NCBI GenBank assembly: GCA_903825415.1
Contig: CAIKAN010000090.1
Coordinates: 1-44,342, forward strand
Direction of reading: 5' to 3'
Source: an uncultured bacterium
GTDB lineage: Bacteria; Patescibacteriota; Minisyncoccia; Phycocordibacterales; PALSA-1337
DNA: 44,342 nt
The notes under the pieces are model-generated. The model did no database searches. It saw only the letters and a list, made by a program, of their open reading frames with translations, and was not told the origin of the DNA. The position numbers and the translations under genes were made by a program. Below, piece by piece: positions 38,613-44,342 of the stretch. The first letter of the stretch is position 1. Every line of letters starts with the position of its first letter.

Positions 38613-38701
38613 TATAAGCTTATTGTTACGCTTCAAGAGTCTGACGTTTGGATGCTATAATTCATCACTATAACAGCTTCGGATAATAATCATCTTTAAA
38701 C

Positions 38702-39754
38702 ATGCCCACCACCCCTTCTCTCCCTCTCGAACACAAGCCCCACGAAGCCATCGTCGAATGGTGGTATTGGAACGGACATCTCACCGATGAAGACGGCAAT
38801 CGATATAGCTTCATGGACTGCCTATTCAAGACTGATATCGAGAAGGTGGATCCTCCTTACTTGAAGCATCTGCCGCTCCGGAAGATCTTGAGGGATCACA
38901 AATATATCTATTTCGCGCATTCGATCATATCTGATCTCACGAATAGAAAGAATTACAAAGACATACAGAATATCTCCCTCGTTTCGAGCGATAGCTATTC
39001 CAAAGACAAGCTTTTCATCAACTACATCGATCCAGTGATGGCAAACGGTCTCATCAATAATGAGATGGCAGAGATCGCTCCAGATACATTTCATATCAAG
39101 ACGGGACAATTGGACATGACTCTGACTTCAAAGAAACCCATGATGCTCGAGGGCGGGGTTGGCTATATCTCTGTTTGCGGCCGCGAAAGCTATTATTATT
39201 CTCTGACCGATCTAGAGACGGAAGGGACTATTATGATCGAAGGGAAGAGAGTGAAGGTGAAAGGAAAGTCTTGGATGGATCATCAGTGGGCGGATACGCC
39301 TTATGTGGGAGATGGATGGACATGGTTCTCCATGCAGCTTGATAACGGCACCGATATTATGTGTTGCGAGTATGATGATGGGAAAGCCAAAGACTACCTT
39401 ATAGATATTATCTCCATGTCTGCTGAACAGTTTCATTTCAAGGCTTTGAATTTAATGCCTGGCAAAGATGTTTGGAAGAGCGAGCTCACCAAAGCAGAGT
39501 ATCCTGTTTCTTGGGATATAGAGATCCCAGAGTATGATGCTAGACTTCATGTGAAATCGCCCATGAAAGATCAAGAAATGGTATTTACGGCGATCAATTA
39601 CTGGGAAGGACCGATAGAAGTATCTGGAGTCATCAAAGGACAGAATGTTAGCGGTGTCGGATTCATGGAATTGAATGGCTATCCAGCGGATTTCAATTTC
39701 CTTTTGTATTCAGGCAAGGAGATAGCAAAAAAGCTCTTATTAATCGTACAATAG
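38702..39754 (+). CDS. CrtC/AttH lipocalin-like domain protein
   Basis: 350 residues without a signal peptide. EWWYWNGHLTDEDG at residues 19-32 and SWMDHQWADTPYVGDGW in the middle are hallmarks of the AttH/CrtC (carotenoid 1,2-hydratase-like) fold, a two-barrel lipocalin-like structure. No carotenoid genes are present here, so the substrate is unknown, possibly a lipid. TATAAT at 38654-38659 gives a 40-nt leader. Confidence 0.8.
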   Translation: MPTTPSLPLEHKPHEAIVEWWYWNGHLTDEDGNRYSFMDCLFKTDIEKVDPPYLKHLPLRKILRDHKYIYFAHSIISDLTNRKNYKDIQNISLVSSDSYSKDKLFINYIDPVMANGLINNEMAEIAPDTFHIKTGQLDMTLTSKKPMMLEGGVGYISVCGRESYYYSLTDLETEGTIMIEGKRVKVKGKSWMDHQWADTPYVGDGWTWFSMQLDNGTDIMCCEYDDGKAKDYLIDIISMSAEQFHFKALNLMPGKDVWKSELTKAEYPVSWDIEIPEYDARLHVKSPMKDQEMVFTAINYWEGPIEVSGVIKGQNVSGVGFMELNGYPADFNFLLYSGKEIAKKLLLIVQ

Positions 39755-39756
39755 AT

Positions 39757-40155
39757 ATGCCAAATCCTCAAAAGACCCATACTCTCATGAAAGCGGCCTT
39801 GGGCGCTGTCATAATTGCTATCATCATTCTATGTGTTCTCTTGGTCCAGCAATATCGATATATAAATCGATTGGATTACATATCCCATCGACAGTCGCTC
39901 TTCAGATCCCTTCATGGATCAGGCCCGCTCACTTCGGCCAATGCCAGCTCTACCCAAGCTTGGATGACCTTTGATTATATCAATCGCGCTTTCACGCTCC
40001 CTTCTCAATATCTGCAGGTGACCTTATCGATAAATGATAGCCGTTATCCGCGTATGACTATCGCTCAATATGTAAAAGCCTCTGGAAGATCACAGAATGA
40101 GGTCCTGAAAGCCGTACAGGATGCGATCAGAGCTTACGCATCTGCCAAACAATGA
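39757..40155 (+). CDS. Single-helix membrane protein, unknown
   Basis: 132 residues: a membrane helix near 11-31 and a soluble C-terminal part of about 95 residues. No family recognised. It starts 2 nt after the AttH-like gene and overlaps the DedA gene by 4 nt, so the three form an operon. Confidence 0.65.
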   Translation: MPNPQKTHTLMKAALGAVIIAIIILCVLLVQQYRYINRLDYISHRQSLFRSLHGSGPLTSANASSTQAWMTFDYINRAFTLPSQYLQVTLSINDSRYPRMTIAQYVKASGRSQNEVLKAVQDAIRAYASAKQ

Positions 40156-40745
40156 GCAGTATCCTGACATTCCTGCTGTCATTTTTGCTCCTCTATAAAT
40201 ACTGGGCCCTATTCGCCGTAGTCTTCATGGCTGCGGTCATCGTGCCTATTCCAGCCAATACTTTGATCTTGGCGGCCGGAGCTTTTGCCAGTCAAGGATA
40301 TTTCAACTTTTGGATATCTCTGCTCGTCATCGTTCTGGCCAATATGGTCGGGGATTGCATCGATTATTTTTTGGCTAGGATATATGGCAGACGGATCCTT
40401 CGTAAGATTCATGTCCGTATGCCTAGCTATCTCGAACGACTGGAGAAGTTCGTTGCCGAATACCCAAGATCGGCGATATTTTTCACCAGATTCGTCGGCA
40501 CTATCGAGCCCATAACTAGCTTGCTCTGCGGATTCTCTGGCATAAGGATCTGGACATTCTTGGTATATGACTTTTTGGGAAATCTTGCCTCTGATGGACT
40601 AATACTGTATTCGGGATATTTTCTCGGAGTGCATTGGCAGGACTTTACGGGTCTGTTCAGTCTTACCGACTATATTCTCGTAGGGGTGACGATAATCGCG
40701 ATCGTAGGCGTGCTATATTGGCGAAAAAAGCATAATCGCACTTAG
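40152..40745 (+). CDS. DedA/SNARE-associated family membrane protein
   Basis: 197 residues, about five membrane helices. PIPANTLILAAGAFASQG, FFTRFVGTIEPITSLLCGFS and the GNLASDGLILYSGYFLG end match the DedA pattern (FTRF, G-x-P). DedA proteins act in lipid (undecaprenyl phosphate or phospholipid) flipping. Confidence 0.87.
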   Translation: MSSILTFLLSFLLLYKYWALFAVVFMAAVIVPIPANTLILAAGAFASQGYFNFWISLLVIVLANMVGDCIDYFLARIYGRRILRKIHVRMPSYLERLEKFVAEYPRSAIFFTRFVGTIEPITSLLCGFSGIRIWTFLVYDFLGNLASDGLILYSGYFLGVHWQDFTGLFSLTDYILVGVTIIAIVGVLYWRKKHNRT

Positions 40746-40773
40746 GCGGAATGAAGCGATTGGCGCCGATTAC

Positions 40774-41880
40774 CTAATACGGCATATCTTCTTTTGTCTG
40801 AGTTTGAACACTGCTTTCGATTGTGTTGATGGGAGAGGCATTCTCCGAGTTAGATTTATTTGTTGGGCTCGAGACCACTTTTAGTGATTTATTAGAAACA
40901 TTTTCGTCCACCTGTATTTTATTAGACGCTCCATCTTTGATCTGAACGGTTGACTGATAGCTTTTATTCCAATCGGATGACCCTATATCCCTGACGCTCT
41001 TCTCAGCTTGTTCGACTACGTTTTTTACCGATGAATAAACAGGCACTTGAACAGCCTCTGTCTCAACAGATTGTGTCTTTTTGATGTCCGACATCTCTAC
41101 AGGGGATCCTTGTTCAAGGGGCGCGATCTTATTTATATTCCTGACCTTATCCATAGATTGTTCTATAATGGCATCTTTCGTTTTATTCTGCGGCTGTTCT
41201 GCTTGGTTTTGGATCTTGGTGCCTTGTATAACGTCCGTTTTGATGGTGCTTGTTGAGACAATGTTTGTCTGTCTATTCGACAGGACTCCAGTCAGTGCAT
41301 CCAGCTTTCTTGCTCTGGCATCCATCATCTTCTTGAAACCCGAACTGATATCCGTTGCGGCGATCGGATCGGTAGCGGCTACAGCCTTGAGGCTGGCATT
41401 CAGATCCTTGGTCTGATCCTCTATCATATTCGATATCTGGGCTTGTTTTGAAGCATCCAGCCGGCCTTCGGTCGCCAGGCTTTCAGCCTCTTGGACTCTT
41501 TGGATGGTCAGATCGGCTTTCAATTGTGCTTTGGCGACGGATGAAAAGGTGAGGGCTTCTTGGAGAGGCTCGGCGACATGGACCTTGATAGGGTAGAGGA
41601 CATCGCCGGGCAGGGAGCCTTTGGCGGCTTGTACTATGCCATCACTGCCTATGGAGACGATCAGGATAATGGCGACTGTTAGGGCGAAAGCGCGATGGGC
41701 GGTGAACCAGTTATTGAAGGAATATATGGTCCAAGGGCTTTTGACAGGCGCGATTCGCTCGAGAGCTGCGTTTTTGACCTCGCCCTGTTCCAAGATGTGA
41801 GAAAAGACAGCCTGTTTTTCTTTCGAAGTCATAGCGATCTCCTTTATTTCAGTTATTCCTTTTTGGAGTTTATTATTCAT
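40774..41880 (-). CDS. Anti-sigma-factor-like protein with DUF5667-type domain
   Basis: 368 residues. The cytosolic N-terminus (about 1-55) could bind the sigma factor; there is a membrane helix at about 66-84, followed by KGSLPGDVLYPIKVHVAEPL, the start of a DUF5667-like domain, and a long Ser/Thr/Gln-rich low-complexity tail. Its ATG (41880) overlaps the sigma stop codon, as in coupled sigma/anti-sigma pairs. The longer start at 41892 is less likely. Confidence 0.75.
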   Translation of the reverse strand: MNNKLQKGITEIKEIAMTSKEKQAVFSHILEQGEVKNAALERIAPVKSPWTIYSFNNWFTAHRAFALTVAIILIVSIGSDGIVQAAKGSLPGDVLYPIKVHVAEPLQEALTFSSVAKAQLKADLTIQRVQEAESLATEGRLDASKQAQISNMIEDQTKDLNASLKAVAATDPIAATDISSGFKKMMDARARKLDALTGVLSNRQTNIVSTSTIKTDVIQGTKIQNQAEQPQNKTKDAIIEQSMDKVRNINKIAPLEQGSPVEMSDIKKTQSVETEAVQVPVYSSVKNVVEQAEKSVRDIGSSDWNKSYQSTVQIKDGASNKIQVDENVSNKSLKVVSSPTNKSNSENASPINTIESSVQTQTKEDMPY

Positions 41881-42451
41881 GGTCTTGATCATATTTCTCT
41901 ATATCATACCCCGTGAGCTTTTTCAGCTCTTCTATACCCCTGTTTATCCTGACAGAAGCCGCATTCATCGAGATCCCCAGTATCTCTGCTATATCTCCTG
42001 GTGAGATATCTTCCACGAAGCGAAGATATACAGCCGAATGATTCGATGGAGATATCTCATATATTTTGCTTAGAAGGTGCCTGCCCTCGGCTCCGATGAA
42101 AGTGCCGTCGCTGCTCTTGTCATCTGGCGGGTCAAAAGGGTCTTCCGACTCGTTGTCCTGTATTTCATGGAATGGAATGGCTTTCTTCTTCCTATACCAA
42201 TCTATGATCAGATTATTCGCTACCTTGAAAAGGAAGGCTCGGGTATTCTCTATCTTCTTTCCTTTGGAAAAGGTCTGCCACAAGCGGACAAAAGTTTCCT
42301 GAACGATATCGATCGCGATCTCTCTTTCCGAAACCTTGACTATGCAGAAACGAAAAATAGCGTCAGATTCAGCGTTGTAAATAGTTGTGAATTGCTCTTT
42401 CAAAGCTTTGGTGGCATGAGATAAGACGTATGAAGCCGGCTTTTCTTTCAT
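41873..42451 (-). CDS. ECF-type RNA polymerase sigma factor
   Basis: 192 residues. Region 2 includes VQETFVRLWQTF and NTRAFLFKVANNLIIDWYRKKK; region 4 includes YLRFVEDISPGDIAEILGIS and VRINRGIEELKK. The start ATG at 42451 has TATACA ending 6 nt upstream on the minus strand. It is divergent from a secreted-protein gene that may be its target. Confidence 0.9.
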   Translation of the reverse strand: MKEKPASYVLSHATKALKEQFTTIYNAESDAIFRFCIVKVSEREIAIDIVQETFVRLWQTFSKGKKIENTRAFLFKVANNLIIDWYRKKKAIPFHEIQDNESEDPFDPPDDKSSDGTFIGAEGRHLLSKIYEISPSNHSAVYLRFVEDISPGDIAEILGISMNAASVRINRGIEELKKLTGYDIEKYDQDHE

Positions 42452-42569
42452 GGAACATGTATACGATACTACATGATCCGTGATCCGTCTATGTAAGAAA
42501 GTACGCGCTGTTACGTTATTACCTGTACGAGAAAGCGTAACCATTATCATCATTAATCATAATATCACC

Positions 42570-43376
42570 ATGAAATATCACAAATCAGCTATCATTGTCG
42601 CCTCAGCCATGAGCCTCATGCTCATCGCTTCGCCTTTTGTGGCTTTTGCCGATACCGGCGAAAGCACCACTACGAAAGATATCGGTATCATCACCAACAG
42701 TCGAGCTACTAACAAATTATCAGGAGATCTTACTGCTCTGTTGACGAAGATGCGTTCAAGCATGTTCAATAAGGTCAATTTCCTTGGAAAGAAGCCTGGC
42801 ATACCTGTGGTCAATCAGATTTCTGTAACAAGCACGGTCGCGGATAAGACTAATAGCGATCTTGAAAGCGGTACTGTCAGTTCGAAAGTTATCTTGGAGA
42901 AAGAGCCGGTCTCCGGCACAGTTTCTACTGGTATTAAGAATGATATCAAGACAGGAATATACGATGTTGATGGCATAGCCACTCCTGCGGACGGAACATT
43001 TTATAGTGGTATAGCCACACCAGTAGACGGAACAGCTTATAGCGGCAACGCTACTCCTACAGATGGAATCTTCTATGATAAGAAGCCGCCATCACAGCAT
43101 CTCGTGATCGCCAAGGTGAATGTGATTCCGGGTAAGCTCAACTCTGCCGAAGTCTCTTGGGTGACGAATGCGAAAGCGAATAGCTCTATCTGGTTCAGCA
43201 CTTCATCTCCAGTCGATACTTCTACGCCTCCGCAGTTGATGGATAAGACATGGACCAATATCCATCAGTTCACTTTGAAAGGTTTCACTGCGAATACGAC
43301 TTATTATATGGTTGTAGGTTCGATGGATACGAAGGGGAATAGCGTCGTATCATCGCAGATCAGTTTCAAGATTTAG
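42570..43376 (+). CDS. Secreted protein with repeats and FN3-like domain
   Basis: 268 residues. A signal peptide (about 1-26, ending FVAFADT) is followed by a spacer and three near-repeats of about 14-15 residues (DGIATPADGTFYSG, ATPVDGTAYSG, ATPTDGIFYDK, near 131-170). A C-terminal fibronectin-III-like/purple-acid-phosphatase-N domain carries VSWVTNAKANSSIWFST. Probably a surface adhesin-like protein, inferred to be under the adjacent ECF sigma. The intergenic GTTACG/CGTAAC repeat (about 42510-42541) may be a control site. Confidence 0.7.
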   Translation: MKYHKSAIIVASAMSLMLIASPFVAFADTGESTTTKDIGIITNSRATNKLSGDLTALLTKMRSSMFNKVNFLGKKPGIPVVNQISVTSTVADKTNSDLESGTVSSKVILEKEPVSGTVSTGIKNDIKTGIYDVDGIATPADGTFYSGIATPVDGTAYSGNATPTDGIFYDKKPPSQHLVIAKVNVIPGKLNSAEVSWVTNAKANSSIWFSTSSPVDTSTPPQLMDKTWTNIHQFTLKGFTANTTYYMVVGSMDTKGNSVVSSQISFKI

Positions 43377-43396
43377 TTTTTGAAAGAGATCTGATC

Positions 43397-43426
43397 AAAA
43401 ACCGCCTTATTAATAAGGCGGTTTTT
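43397..43426. terminator. Bidirectional intrinsic terminator
   Basis: AAAAACCGCCTTAT and ATAAGGCGGTTTTT form a perfect stem with T runs on both sides. Confidence 0.85.
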
Positions 43427-43506
43427 GAGTTAGAAGTGTTAATTGCGGAATAAACATTACAAAGGATATGTTATATACTTTACGTATTACCAATAATATA
43501 AATAAA

Positions 43507-44019
43507 ATGGGATTTGAAACGGAAAATCAACAGAGTGAATCGGCTCAACCTGAGACTGGCCGTGAAAGAGAGGGAAGCAAGGAGTCATTATTCCCGATTT
43601 TGAAGCAAGAGATAGCCAAATTGAAAGATCCAGAAGGAGGCTTCTTGTGTGATGGGTTTGTTGGGAATTTTATAGATGTGATAAGGAATCCAAGGAATTA
43701 TGCCAGCAGCGTTTTTGGAGTCAGGGGTGATCTTTCCCGTGTGAAACCAGAGCAAATCGATGTATTGATCAAACCTGCTTTGGCTGAATATGTGAGAAAA
43801 CAGCAGGAAGAAGCCACTAGGCGGCTTATAGCTTATATGGATATATGCAGCATGTTTTCTATGAGTCATCGTAGCCAAGCTTTGGGTGGGCTTAGGACTA
43901 TACTGAGTTCATGCCAACAAGCTGTCGATAATGAGAATTGGCAAGGATATAGAGAGCTCGCTCTTAAGGCGCACGGATACCTTTGCGGTATGGAGGATAC
44001 CATCTCCAATTTCTCCTGA
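43507..44019 (+). CDS. Unknown soluble protein
   Basis: 170 residues, with a Glu/Gln-rich N-terminus and a mainly helical body (LIKPALAEYVRKQQEEATRRLIAYM). No family recognised. A start at 43468 with a weak AAAGG only 2 nt upstream is possible but less likely than the ATG at 43507. Confidence 0.6.
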   Translation: MGFETENQQSESAQPETGREREGSKESLFPILKQEIAKLKDPEGGFLCDGFVGNFIDVIRNPRNYASSVFGVRGDLSRVKPEQIDVLIKPALAEYVRKQQEEATRRLIAYMDICSMFSMSHRSQALGGLRTILSSCQQAVDNENWQGYRELALKAHGYLCGMEDTISNFS

Positions 44020-44035
44020 GGCTTACTGGGCTTCT

Positions 44036-44230
44036 CTATCTCCACAAGAAATACCAAGACAGCAGAGCTATGATCACTCCTATCGGATACATGGCAGGAA
44101 GTATCTTCTTGCCGCCTATCTTGATCCACGGATAATAGTCAGAGAACGGGCTCCATAGCTCCTTGAACTTCACCACGGGATTGACGATATACCAGCCGAG
44201 ATCCTTGAATTCTAGCCTGAAGCACAACAC
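44036..44230 (-). CDS. Possible small membrane protein
   Basis: 64 residues from a TTG start, with a hydrophobic C-terminal helix (about 44-62: PAMYPIGVIIALLSWYFLWR). A GGAGGT sequence lies close upstream but too near the start for a normal SD. It may be real or chance. The last 110 bp of the window hold an ACCCGAG/CTCGGGT hairpin and no clear gene. Confidence 0.35.
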   Translation of the reverse strand: MLCFRLEFKDLGWYIVNPVVKFKELWSPFSDYYPWIKIGGKKILPAMYPIGVIIALLSWYFLWR

Positions 44231-44342
44231 CTCCGAGGTAGAATAGCCGGTATACCATTACTAGCTAATCACCAACGGAGATGTTGTACAAACAGTTTAC
44301 CCGAGACACTCGGGTTGAGCTAGCGATTCTTCTCTCTGCGAA

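Noticed and set aside
1-44342. CRISPR arrays and transposase genes
   Set aside because: No array of regularly spaced identical repeats and no transposase or integrase motifs were seen.

Overview
The window looks like a chromosome segment of a Candidate Phyla Radiation bacterium, most likely Parcubacteria/Paceibacteria. The evidence is a ribosomal operon with no rpmD (L30) between rpsE and rplO, compact proteins, an adenylate kinase with a very short LID, core genes without Shine-Dalgarno (SD) sequences, several leaderless-type promoters, and tRNA/tmRNA genes with no encoded CCA. This is inference from gene content; no database search was run.

Layout. 1-14.8 kb is the S10/spc ribosomal gene string (rplB 3' end, rpsS-rplV-rpsC-rplP-rpmC-rpsQ-rplN-rplX-rplE, rpsN-rpsH-rplF-rplR-rpsE-rplO-secY-adk-map). 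It is broken twice. A 487-residue accessory gene sits between rplB and rpsS. A PIF1-like helicase, msrB and a possible minus-strand structured RNA sit between rplE and rpsN. After each break the string restarts from a promoter with the same hexamers (TTGACT-N17-TAGTAT), followed by a hairpin.

14.8-17.7 kb holds a diversity-generating retroelement (DGR): a target gene with a C-terminal variable repeat (VR), a 126-bp template repeat (TR), an Avd-like gene on the opposite strand and a reverse transcriptase with the DGR-type SQ motif. VR and TR differ at 13 positions, and all 13 are adenines in TR.

17.7-24.7 kb carries ndk, a small membrane protein, a beta-CASP metallo-beta-lactamase gene and the minus-strand infC-rpmI-rplT cluster. 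Between the lactamase gene and rplT lie three tandem cargo units. They are separated by two chimeric scars joining the rplT 3' end to the lactamase 3' end at a shared 9-bp word.

24.9-36.6 kb contains a phospholipase D/cardiolipin synthase-like gene, smpB next to ssrA (tmRNA), a membrane protein, a histidine kinase, ftsH, tRNA-Ile(UAU), a DUF805 protein, recG with an in-frame insertion, a toxin-antitoxin pair and tRNA-Ser(GCU). Downstream of both tmRNA and tRNA-Ser are short noncoding modules that end in a copy of the 3' end of that RNA gene and share a folding plan. They look like small elements targeting tRNA/tmRNA 3' ends.

36.5-44.3 kb has a TrmB-like regulator divergent from a solute-binding protein, a CrtC/AttH-like protein, a DedA protein, an ECF sigma/anti-sigma pair divergent from a secreted FN3-like protein, and two unknown genes.

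Two expression styles coexist. Core genes lack SD sequences, many starting after an ACTAYC-like context or directly after a -10 box. Several inserted accessory genes have strong sigma70-like promoters, long structured leaders (some with boxA-like CTTTGA elements and hairpins) and clear SD sequences.
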